Positions 11,201-22,292 of a DNA stretch of 64,000 nucleotides are shown one piece after another (position 1 is the first letter of the stretch; each line of letters begins with the position of its first letter). Made by a program: the position numbers and the translations under genes. This DNA is from Pleodorina starrii (lineage: Eukaryota; Chlorophyta; Chlorophyceae; Chlamydomonadales; Volvocaceae): NCBI GenBank assembly GCA_030267565.1, contig BRXU01000011.1:2718501-2782500 (forward strand), read 5' to 3'. Under the pieces are notes generated by a model that was not told the origin of the DNA, searched no databases, and was given only the letters and a program-made list of their open reading frames with translations.

Positions 11201-14200
11201 CCCCACCTGGAAGAGCTTGTCCCCGCGGATGTACAGCGCCCTCGGCAGCGACACGCAGCCCGCGTAGCTGTACTTGTTGCAGAGGCAGGGCGGCGCGGGC
11301 ACGTTGCGCAGCTCCTTCATGTAGCCCCACAGGATGTGCCGACCCTGCAGGGAAAAGAGGAAGAGTACAGTTCAGAGGAAGAGAGCAAACACGGTGTGAA
11401 ATAACCCTCTTAGTACAGCTGCAGTACGGCTGTCTAGTCAAAACCCCGTACCGTGCAGTACCTGCGGGTCTTTGAAGCACGTGGGCGCGTACAGCACGTT
11501 GCCCAGGTCCAGCTTGCGCGGCCGGCCGTCCGCCTCCGCGCCGGGCATGTCGTACTTGGCCGTCTTACTGTCGTACTCACTGAGCCAGTAGATGATGGAA
11601 TAGGTGCAGGCATCGGGCGCGCAGCAGAAGAACCACCGCCGGCGCGGCGGGCTCGAGGCCGCGTGCGCGTGGTCGCTGGTCGAGTCGACGTCGCCGTGCA
11701 GCGGCAGCCGGCTGGCGGCGGCGGCGCCGCCGCCGCCAGCAGCGACGTCGGCAGCAGCGTACGACGCGCCCGGCGGCAGCAGCGGCTGGGCCTTGTGGTA
11801 GCGCATTGTGACTGGCGCCGGCAGCGGCTCGATCTCCGTATTGGGCTCCGGAACCGCCGAGTGGCCCATCACGCCGGGGCAGTAGCTCAGCTTGCAGTCG
11901 CCGCCGTCGCTGTCGCTGGCGGCGGCGGCGGCGCCGCCGCCGCCGCCCCTCTCTGCTTTCATCGCGGCGTACTCCGCGACTACCGCCGCCGCGTCCGCCT
12001 CCGCCCTGGTCCTGGCTTCGTGTGCTTCCATGACCTGCTTCACCATGGAGTGGAGGTCCTGGAGTACGGCACGGTCGCCGGCGGCGTCGGCGGCGACGGT
12101 GGCGGAGGCGGTGAGGGCGGAGCTCACGGGGTTGCTGGTGCGGACAATGGAAGACCGCCGGCTGGCCGGAGGGGTGGCGGAGGCGGAGCCGCCGCCGCGG
12201 CCGCCGCCAGCGGCTGGCGCAACAGCGGAGGGCGGCGCCGCCGGCGCCGTCTCCGCCGCAACCTTGTGTGGCGCCGAGGGTAGCGGCGTGATTGGGGGAG
12301 AGGGCTGGGGCGGGAGGGCGGCGGCGGGCAGAGGCGTGACCGTGACCTGAATGGTGGCCGTCGCCGACTTCCCGTCGTCGCCGCCGCCGCCGCGGACTGT
12401 CGCGGTCGCGGTGGTGACGCTTCCGACGGCAGCGGCCTCCGGTCCCGCCGCTGCGGCCGTGCCGCCCTCGGCACCGGCGACGGTGGCGGTCCGCGTCACG
12501 GTGATTGTGACGGTGGACGCATCGCCGGCGGCGCCGCCGCCGCCGGCCGACGCAGCAGCGGCGGTGACGCTGATGCCAATGCCGCCGCCGGCGGGCATGC
12601 CTGCCGGCGTCGGCGCCGCGTCGCCGCTCGGCGAGTGAGCGGTGTCTGCGGCGGCGCGGCCGGCGCCGCTGACCGCGGCGGCTGTCGGGCCGCCGCCGCC
12701 GCCGCCGCTGCCGTGCACTGTCGTGGGCGAGATGGCCGACACGACTTGCATAAGAGTATCGACCAGGCCGACGGCGAGGGCGCTGCTATCAGCCTGCGGT
12801 GGCAGAACGGCTGGCGGCGCCGCCGCCGCTGTCGCCGCCAGTGCAACCGACGCTGCTGCCGCGGCCGCCGCCGCCGCCACCGCCGAAGGTTGGCCGTCAC
12901 TAACGGGCTCAATGGGAACGCCGTAAGCGCCCTCCGAGAACGTCGTCCGCCGGCGGACGACGCCGACGCCGTTGGCCAGATCGTCGTACTCGCTCTCGTT
13001 GGCGCCATCGCCGTCGGCAACTCCACTCAGGTCCTCGTCCACGTCCTCGACCGACGACGTCCGCCGGCCACTGAGTGTCGTACTTATTGTCTCGCAGCTC
13101 GCCGTCGTACAGTCAGGCGGGCCATACGGCGCCCAGGGGGCCCTGTCCGCGCCACCACCGCACCGCTGCGCCAAGTCCTTCGCCTCGGCCTCCGCCGCCG
13201 CGGCCGCCGCCGCCACCGCCGCGGCCGGCGGCGCCGCAGCCATGGTGGTGGTTGGCAGGACGTGGGCGCACAGCGGCAGCGGCTGCAGCTGAACCAGGAA
13301 GGGACACTCCCAGCAGATGCCGGTGCCGGGGTTGGGCCAGCTGCACAGGTGGCCCACGAAGCGCCAGCCTGGGTATCCGAGAGCGCAAAAAGAGAGAGTA
13401 AGAGAGAGAGGTCGGACTTATGAAAGAGGGGCCAGGGCGGAAGGAACGTCGGCAGACGCCGGCACAGGTTGGTGGTTGTGAGATGCTGGTTATTATCGCC
13501 GTTGCAGACCGCCGTTGCGCGCCACGGCGCGATGTGGGTCGAGCTGCGATCCGAGCCAAACAAACGCCGTGCAATGACGGAGTGACAGGGGTGACGTGAT
13601 CTGGGTCACGCAAACAAGTACGGCGCGGGTAGCTTGCGAAGCGTGGAGGCTCTGCCATTGATGTGCTGGGCTGGGCTGGGCTGGAACGAACGCGCCGCAT
13701 GAATGTATCGAAGCAAGACGGGCTTACAGACGGGCTTACAGAAGACAGCGAGAGGACGTTCGCGGACGCCCGGCTCTGCCTTGGCGACCCACCTCGCGTG
13801 ATGTCCTGCGTGCGGTACACCAGCGCCGTACCGCCGCCGTCCTTGAGCCCGCTTCCGATGAGCATGGTCCACTCCTTGCCCCGCCCATCGCCCTGCTCCA
13901 CGAACCACGGGTCGCGCCACGCCGTCAGCTGGCCTGTGTGTGGCAGCTCCATCAGCGGCATGGGCACCTTGCGCCACTTGGCCAGCAGCTCGTCATCTGG
14001 ACCCGCCGACCCACGGGTCGGCGCGACCAGAATGGGGAACAAGATTCCGTGAGGTTTGAGAGAGACGGGATCATGATAGTGGTGTGCAGAGTGCAATGAC
14101 ACAGGAAGCCTGCGAAAGCCTGTACGAAGCGACTCCTCGAGGTCGAACAGAAGCCGCTGAGGACATCCGCCAACTCTCACACGCGACGTCGAACCCGCGT

Positions 14201-15758
14201 GCGCACGCCGTCACGACGACGGCGATGGCGACGGCGAGGATTGTGCTGCGATTGCCGCGAAGGTTTAACTTTGGAAATAATTCTCTCGATTGAAATCGAT
14301 ATTAATAACCATCCACCCACCCACCCACCCGGGTCGCAGATGGCGCAGCACTGTGTCTCGATGTGCTTGAGCCCCATGTCGTGGCTGGGGGGCGGGTGCG
14401 GCAGCGCCACCTCCCGGTTGGTCCGCAGGCGGGCGGCGGTGTAGAAGCACACGGGGATGCCCGACTGCGGCTCCACCTGCGCGGGCGGCCAGCGGTGGCC
14501 AGCAGCCGCAGCGGAGAGGGACAGGGATAGGGATAAGGAAAAGAATCAACAGAACCCATCAACCCAACAGCTCCCAAAATCCTTGTGCCCCGCGCGCCGC
14601 CCCCCGTTTCGCTGCCGTGGCAGGACGCGGCATGCACAAAAAGACCCCACATACTCACTCGCCGTGACTCAACTCTATGCGTCCATGCGCCATACCACAT
14701 GGTGCGAACTCACCTCGTCAAAGTACGAAAAGTACGACAGAACTGACCTGGATGGACCCGGAGAAGCACCCGTCGGCGTCGATGCCGCCGGGAGTTGGCA
14801 CCAGCGCCATCGGCAGTCGCTCCCAGTGCGCCAGGTCGGTGGACACCACGTGGTCCCAGCACATGCCCCAGTACCACTGGCACGTGCCGGGACGAGCCTG
14901 GTAAAATCTGTGTGTTTGTACGACACGCGGGCGCGTGGCGGAGGCGGCAGTACGGCAGTGCGTAGAGGACGGATCGAGGGCGACGGTGCGGCCATCCACG
15001 GGTCAATACCAGCCATCCGGGGCTCCTGGGGTCTGGGCTACAAGCTGAGAAGGGCGCAGGGGGTTGGTGAATCCGGGGAACCTGAATCCCGCCGCCCATC
15101 GCATCCTCCCTCCCCGACACCGCTCTCCCCTGCCACCACACTGCACTCCATCCCCACTCCACTCCACTCCACTCCCGCCCAATCTCCGCTCCCGGCCCCA
15201 GCCCGGCCCGACCCTACCCCTCCCTTCACTGCTCACTCACAGGTGGTATCTTCCCTTGTAGAAGATGGGTCCGTTGGGGTCAGAGCCCCACCCATTGACC
15301 GGCATCACGTGGAACAAAGGCTTGAGGCTGTCAGCAGCCGTCGCCACCGCCGCCGTCGGCGACGGCGTCGGTGTCATCGACATCGTTGGCGTCGTCGGCG
15401 GCGCCACCCCCGATGCCAGCTCCGCCGCCGTCGGCGCCGTCGCAGCCGTCTCTGCGACAGCTACCGCCGCCGCAGCCGCCGCAGCCTCCGGCGACGCGCA
15501 CAGCACATTGCTGCCGGCCCGCGAGGTCGGCTGAGGCGGCGGCAGGTCGCTCTCGCTGGCGGGGCGCTGCTGCGCGGCCAGGCAGGCCTCGCGCCACACG
15601 TCCCTCTCATCGCGGTCGGCGGCATCGCAGGCGGGCAGCCTGGTTGCGGCGGGCGCCTCGCGGCAGGCGGCCAGGGCAGCGAAGGGCGAGGTGGCCGGGA
15701 CGCCCAGCAGGCCACGAGCACTGGAAGGGATGTGGCTGTGGCTTGGCGTGTTGACCAT
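8246..15758 (-). CDS. GH32 glycoside hydrolase (invertase/fructosidase-like), copy 1, eleven exons
   Basis: Predicted to hydrolyse beta-fructosides such as sucrose; exact substrate unknown. Exons: 15758..15241, 14907..14748, 14476..14329, 13996..13793, 13368..11462, 11344..11207, 10753..10620, 10388..10060, 9685..9457, 9082..9006, 8562..8246. All phases agree: 1386 residues. The three GH32 acidic motifs are present: GWGSDPNGP (nucleophile Asp160), AWRDPW (Asp304) and WECP (acid/base Glu364). A C-terminal GH32 beta-sandwich is recognisable in LRLFLDASCLEVFTGSGQV. Exon 5 carries about 545 low-complexity Ala/Gly/Thr/Pro residues between WECP and the next propeller strands (LYAPTCFKDPQ, then GRHILWGYMKEL). 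Exon 9 is Gly/Glu/Asp-rich. The start ATG has context GAAAAATGG; residues 1-130 are low complexity with no clear signal peptide. A second copy lies 12.7 kb upstream in transcription. Could equally be a fructan hydrolase. Confidence 0.92.
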
Positions 15759-18700
15759 TTTTCTGGACTTTTTTTGTTAAAAACCTCGGCGCAGAATCTT
15801 CAACTGGAGGTTATAGAGCCGAGAAGTCAAATTGGAGTTAAAAGGTTGAAATGCAAAGGAGGGTTGCCCAGCAAAGCGGTTCTTGCTGGGACAGGAAGCT
15901 AGGCACGGGTCACCCCGGCCGAGCTGTAGCGTCAGCGCAGAAGCTGGGACAAGCGGGCTTCGATTGTAAGGCAGCAAAGATGGCTAGGCGCTGGGTTGAG
16001 GCGGTGACCAGATCTCGCTGGCAGCCAACAAAAACGGCGTCTGTTGAAGGCGTTTGTTGCTGGCCAGGAGAAATTCCGCCCTCGGGAGGGCTGTCCTCCG
16101 CCTGTCCCAGCACAGTTCTCGGCGTTGTGGAAATAGGGCGGACAATAGGCTGCCCGTGCAAGCAAAAACATTAGCCAATCGATGGGGATTTTGGAGCTAA
16201 AGAGCGAAGCGAGAGCCGAGGTTTCGGGAGAGTTCTGCCAGGTCCGGTCCTGTCCGAAGTTCTTGCAGGCACTGACGTCATCACGTGGGGGCGCTGTACA
16301 CCGTCATAGACGGCGACGAGGAGCCTTGATTGATCCAACCATGGCGGCCCAATTGAATTTTAAAATCGCTTAAGATTGTGTATGCGTGTTGCATGGTTGG
16401 GGAGCGCGCAACAAGTACCTAGACGAGCCGGGACCCAAGAAATCAGTAAAAACGCCTGAAAGCATGACAACAATGACCATTTATGGGCAGAAGAATAAGA
16501 AAACCAATGCCCACGAGGATTCATGAAGTCGTGGTGGTAAGGAAGAGAAATTTGATTGTGGCGGTCCTTGAACGTGCTGGATCCAGACGCCGACCCGTGG
16601 GTCTATCCCTGTCTATCCCGCCAGTTGTCGATCGACTTGATCTTTGCCGGCACATCGCTGCATAATTGAGGCGAGCCAAGTTCGAAGAGGACGGGCCAAA
16701 AGGGCGCGTAAGGGATGCGGTAATAGAAGGTAACAAGGAAACGCATTGTTGGGAAAGGCATCCTGGTGAGAGGTGTCGCCTGTACCAGAGTGGTTTTACG
16801 ACGCAAGCTAATAAGGAATTGCTGGGAGTTGGGGATGCAATATATGAAAGCCCCGTAGAAGCGTTGATATTAAGTTGAGAATTGCGCCCCAGATCACGTC
16901 AAGGCGGCATTAGGCACCAACATGTAGAGTCAGTTGATCTGACCCTTTTCCTGTCGACTCATGCGTCTATTCTGCACGCGCGCCTCGCGTCTACATACAG
17001 TGGTGCTGGGAGACGCCTACGACAGCTACAAGCCGCTGCGTAAAAGGTCATCGGGTCCAGCAAATGGTCTCTGGGTTCCCACGCCGAAATTTGTCCTGTG
17101 CCCGTTCAGCTGCTCCCTCCACACAGCCAACTCAATTTCACCGTCGCGTGGGTGGGTCGCCTGTGCGTCGGCGACACCAGGATTGCCGGGTTTCGTCGCG
17201 TTTCAGGACGTGTGCTGGCCCTGCTCGCTGCAGAAGCCTCACCGAAATGCCCAGGTGATGGCTGTTTACCCTGACACCGAAAGCTGGATGTATGTTTGCC
17301 TATATGAAAGAGTCCAGGCCGTCCGCTGGGAGCGGCCCCACATAGGCACACGCAATCAGGCAGGGCGCCATGTCAGTCAGGGCGCTGCAAAGGTGTAGCA
17401 GCAGGTGGCAGCCTGCAGGCACAAAACGGCTCTCGCACGTGGCGTTGTCAAATCGGTGATGACACAGCGAGTCTTACGTGAGCGTCGGCATCATAAGATA
17501 TTGACCTGCCCACCTACCTACACGCATGACATCAAACACCAAGGATGCCAAGGCCGGCGGCAGCAGTGCACAACGCAGTGCGCACACGCTCACGCCGCCG
17601 TGTCGTCCCACACATCCAGCACACACACATACACACACGCGGCTGCCGGCTGCTGCCGTGGTGCATGCATGGAGCACAGAAATGCACGCTGGGGGATAGA
17701 TGGAGAAGGTTGAGGTGTGCTGTGCAGGGGCTGGCCCTGGCCCTCCCTTGTCCAGCGGTGGGAATTCTCCTGCTTGATTGGCATCCGGGTGCTGCTGCTG
17801 GGTCATGTTGGCTCTCGTGCAGCCTCGTGCAGCCTACCTGCCAGTGGACGCGGAACTCTCCACACACCAACGACACACACGCACACACACACCAAAGTCA
17901 CGAAATACGGAACAAGAAGCCAAACGGTGCAGACAAAACATCAAACGTGCAGCATCATGTGCAGCCGTAAGCGAGCAGGACGTGCCGCCCCCGGGCTGGC
18001 ACCTGCCCCACGGGCCTGGAGGTTACAAGCCAGCAGGGATTTAGGTACGGACTATGGTGATGACAACGAGTGCATCGTTGTGAACGAAGTGGCGAATGCC
18101 GACTGGTGAACGAACAAACATGTATGGATGGGTTGAAACGCAAGGGGCAGGCCAGGCCGACGAACGAGGCAGCACAGCACTCAGCACGCAACACGGCAAG
18201 ATCCTTATTTGCCTGGGCCCCGGCGGAAACCACCCCGGAACCACACTGAATCCTTCACTGCCATTAGGGGTAAGACCAATCAAGTACTTACCGGTACCCA
18301 CCGCCACGAACTTTAACAATGCTGATCAGGATCAGGAGGACACCAAGTGGACGTACTTCACGAATTGATGCAAGGCGAGTTTGCGAAAACATTCACAATC
18401 TTCACATACTTCGGAGATTGGCCCATGCATGGCATGGCATGCGCTGAGCGAGCATACGGTACCACTCACAGCAAAGTAATTGAGTGACGTGTGAACCCCC
18501 ACCCCCCGCCCCGCCGCCCCTTCGGACATCGTCAAGAGCCCACGCAGCTCCACGCCCCCCCCTTGCTGATAGCCCTGTCCGCCTGACCTCCCCTCCAGTG
18601 CAGCCGCCTCTTCCCGGGGTGAACAGCCTCCTCCATACGCCAGCCCCCCCCACTTCATCGGTCTGGTGGCGACGCGGTCGCAGTGTTTCCAGCCTTGTAT

Positions 18701-18921
18701 GTCTACAGGCGCGTTCGGGGAGTATTGCTGGGTTCTGGTCCCGCTCGCTCACGCCGTCTCCATCCCTCCGCTGCGGTTTCTTCAATACAACCCTACGGTC
18801 ACAAGCCCTGCTCATCCCTCGACTCCCAGTTCACCCCCCCCAGCATGGGCCGCCCCTGTCCCACCCAACGCGACAATCCATGTCGCCGGCTCCTCGGCCC
18901 TTCGGCGCGCGCCTGGGCTCA
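15759..18921. other. Intergenic: GH32 copy 1 promoter and TLC gene 3' flank
   Basis: No gene supported. It contains one 12-bp palindrome (16592-16603), CA-rich simple repeats around 17620-17640 and 17870-17895, a copy of the dispersed repeat at 18731-18780 and a minus-strand TGTAA at 18023-18027 that may end the TLC transcript. A plus-strand frame at 16961-17398 has an ATG but no recognisable domain and poor codon bias. Confidence 0.55.
18731..18780 (+). repeat. Dispersed repeat, copy A
   Basis: About 45-50 bp resembling 28131-28173, 63346-63393 and (inverted) 58645-58670. The shared core includes GTCTCC, then CGCTGCGGT. Lies just downstream of the TLC gene stop codon. Confidence 0.6.
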
Positions 18922-21900
18922 TCAGTCGTGTTTGGTCCGGGCGTAGTCGTGCGCCTTGCCCTCCTTCTTGAACTGATCCTTGTCGCCAGCTAGCGCCTTG
19001 GTCAGCAGCCTGGTTGGGGCAAGACGCAGGAGGGGCGTGGGCACAAGCGGGCGTTACAACAGCCAAGCACATCACGAACCACCGCCACGCCCTGAACTCA
19101 AAGCTCATCCAGCAGGCGCAACCCGCCTCACCTCACCTCGCCCTGCCCCCAAACATGACCCAGCCGCGAGCCGAGCTAAAAGTCTACCTGAGCCGGGGGC
19201 CCGGGGCATGCCGAGCCAGGAAGCCAGGTGGAGCGGATGTCCCCAACAGCACCGACACGGCCCGCCTCCGATCTGCATCTCGTCCGCGTCCCGCCTTCCC
19301 TCCCGCGCTTTCACCGCCAGCGCTTCCCCGCCCCACCCACCCACCCACCCACCGACCCACATACCTTACGATGCCCGCAAACCACTGCAGCTGCATCCCC
19401 ATGAGCAGCAGCAGCAGCACGTTGGCCGCCAGGTACACCCCCAGGTGCTGGTCGGCCACCAGGAAGGGCGGGTGCACCTGCCAGCTCTCAACCAGCGTGC
19501 TGCAAACGAGAGGGCGGGCAGAGGGGGAGCGAGCAGAAGGGGGAGCGGGCATAAGGGAGAGGGTAAGGGGGTGGAGGTTATAACCAAATACGCAAGAGGC
19601 AAGGAGGCAGGCGCATGTCGGGGGGGTGGGTGGGAAGGGGTGGGGCATGGATGGAGCTTTCCAGCTCGAGGCGCAGTGAGGCGAGGGGGGGGGAAGAGCA
19701 AAAGTTCATTTCTTTGATGGGGCAGGGGCAGGGGGGCGATGCTTGGACGCGGACAACGAAGAGCGTGTACGCACACAGACATACACACACATCCGCTCTC
19801 AGGCGGATGACATCTTGACATGGCAGATGGGAGATGGCGCTCCCCAGACGGGCGCAGCGGCAACCCACTGCCGCTGCTCACTCACTGCGTGACAGAATGC
19901 ATGGTGCACGCACGTTAATGCCCCTGCCTTGCCCGGCCCGCCATTTCCGCCTCTTCCCGCCATCCCGCGCCCCCTTAGCCCTGGGGCCAACCCTTATTGC
20001 ACCGCCCTGCCCAGCCCAGCCTAGCCCAGCCAGCCCCGCCCAGCGACTCACGCCCGCAGCACCACCAGCGGATACACCACAATGCGGGACACGAAGAAGG
20101 CGACCGCAAACAGCAAGAAGGTCACCTTGTCCGCGGGGCTGCGGGGACGGGGCGGGCGGGCCGGGAAGTTGTACGCGAGTTGCGTCATCGGAACTGGGGA
20201 TGCCGCGACCAGCCATTTCGAAACCAGTATAGCAGAGAATGGGGGGGGGGAGCCAAGGCAGGGCAGGCTATACGAGGAGAGACAAGGAGCCGCTGAACGA
20301 GGCGGGATTCCCGTCTGTCTGAGCCGTTCCCCCGCGGGCTTGCTCGTTCTGGCCCGGGCCCGGGCCCCGGCTGGCCCGTTGGCTCTACTCTTCAAGCGAC
20401 TGGAGCCACCGCTGTAACAAGCAACCACGCACACCCACACCCACACGTTCCCCACTACTCACGCCTCCACGTAGTGCACCACCTTGGCCACGTGGAGGAA
20501 GGGGTTGGACACATTGAGCAGGCACAACACCAACACACCTGCGGCGGCGGCGGCGGCGGCGAAACAAGTAGATGGGAGGGTGCAAGGCCAGTGTGCAGTG
20601 CCGTGTGCCGTGTGGCACGCACGGCACGGCGCAGGAGAACCCGGGGGGTCGGGGGGAGGGGGCCATTTTTCCCGCCGTAGCGTTGCTGCGCTGGTTGCCA
20701 TGCCCGCCATTATGTAATGCACTGCGGCGCCATGGTGCTGTACTGCTACTGCGCACCTGAGCGGTACAGGTTGAGCGTGAAGCTGATGAGCAGCAGCGCA
20801 ATGGTGGAGAAGTGGTGCAGGTGCATCTGCAGGTTGTCCTCCATGCCGATGCCTGAAAGGGGAGTGGTGCAGCAGCAGCAGCAGCAGCAGGAGGGAGGGA
20901 GGGGTAATACAGATGAAGCCGCAGCGACCCACATAACCGGCCACCCACCCACCCACCCGCACATAGCCACGATCCTCTCCCCACCCACCCCGGACCCGCC
21001 GACGCAAGCCGCCTCGCAAGCCCGCCTCCCTCCCTCCCTCCCTCCCTTTCTGACAACGCCTCCCCCAAAGCTCCACCGCCCCACCCACCCAGCGGGTGCT
21101 TGATCAGGTAGTGCAGGTACCAGCCCAGCTCCACCACGTGGTACGACGTGACGGAGCTGTGGCGCGGCCCCACCGCGTTGGGCCACCCCACGAAGCAGCC
21201 CTTCGTGTTGAGCAGTCCGCAGCTGCCACGGTCACTGGGAACAGCGGGCGAGGGGGAAAGGGGGCGGTGGTGTGCGGAGGGAAGGCAGGCGGGATGAGGG
21301 GAGAGAGGGAGAGAAGGAGTAAGAACGGAGGGCCAGGGCGGAGGGCAAGAAGCTAAAAGTGGAGGGAGACGATCTCATGCGGGGGTGGGTAAGGGCACCA
21401 CGGTGAGATCTTTGCTCTGCCGCGGGGTGGCGTTTCTCCATTGCAACAGCACAAACAGCTGAAAGGCTGTTACTGAATGGGAGAAGGTGGGTTCCCCCCC
21501 GTTCATGCAATGGCTATTCCGAAAAGGATTATAGCGGGCCGTGGGGCCCCGTCCCCTGCCCCGGGGTGTTTGATTGCGAGCTGCAAGGGGTGCGGGGGTA
21601 ACCACGTGCCAGGGGTTTAGTACAGATGAACCGGGGCCGGTGGGGGTGGGACACGCGGCGACTGGCCGGCTCTGATGGGCAGGAGCTGCGGGAGCTCGTG
21701 CGAGCGTACCTGTGTCGGAAGGCTTCGATGCCCAGGACGGTGGCAACCTAGAAAGGGCATGTGAGGAATGGTGGGAGCTGGGATGTTCAGGAGAAGAAGA
21801 CTCTAGCAGGGTGAAGGTGGTAACCCTGCGTGAAAGGCGGCGGGGGTGCGCTTCCGGTGCGGATATGGTGCGGGACAGCGAGGCCTAGGCTGCCCTGGCC

Positions 21901-22292
21901 CAGCCGCGTTTGGCTCCTTACCAAGCTGCCAAGGATGGCGAAGGATTCCTCTAGGACCTTTTCTTGTAGCCTGCAGTGCGCATAGCCCAGGCGCAGCTTG
22001 TGCAGCAAGCGATGGCGTTCGGCACTTCCGGCAAAGTACGCACCCGACGTCCTTGATCCCCTTGCCCGCGGGCTTTGATCTCCAGTAAGCTCGCATGACA
22101 GCGTAGAAGAAGAACCGCACAAAAAGCCATACTACCGCGTAACTGCGGCAGAGACGCGACAGAAGTCTCGCACGAAACGACGATTAAAGCCAATTATATC
22201 ATATTCTTTCGTTTACGTTCTCACCCAAATGTTGGCAGCAGCGACGGTGCGTTTGCCGCGGCAATATTCAACAGCTCTCGTATGGCGCTCAT
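18922..22292 (-). CDS. TLC-domain protein, ceramide synthase (LAG1/LASS)-like, ten exons
   Basis: ER membrane protein of the TRAM/LAG1/CLN8 fold; ceramide synthases N-acylate sphingoid bases. Exons: 22292..22225, 22142..22044, 21970..21922, 21747..21710, 21234..21089, 20852..20757, 20538..20463, 20138..20052, 19499..19365, 19009..18922. Every phase agrees: 293 residues. Ordered landmarks: MSAIRELLN start, hydrophobic VVWLFVRFFFYAVMRA, KVLEESFAILGSL, SYHVVELGWYLHYLIKHPLG, then the His-His of MHLHHFSTIALLLISF, the LAG1-motif region RSGVLVLCLLNVSNPFLHVA followed by KVVHY, and three more hydrophobic spans. The length suits the family. Odd: the family LAG1 motif has HD..SD..LE, but here these positions are LN, SN and LH, so the expected aspartates are missing. 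It may be a divergent or non-catalytic relative, or another TLC subfamily. Confidence 0.88.

Noticed and set aside
16961..17398. Plus-strand frame of 145 codons with ATG
   Set aside because: No domain, weak codon bias and no splice or poly(A) support.
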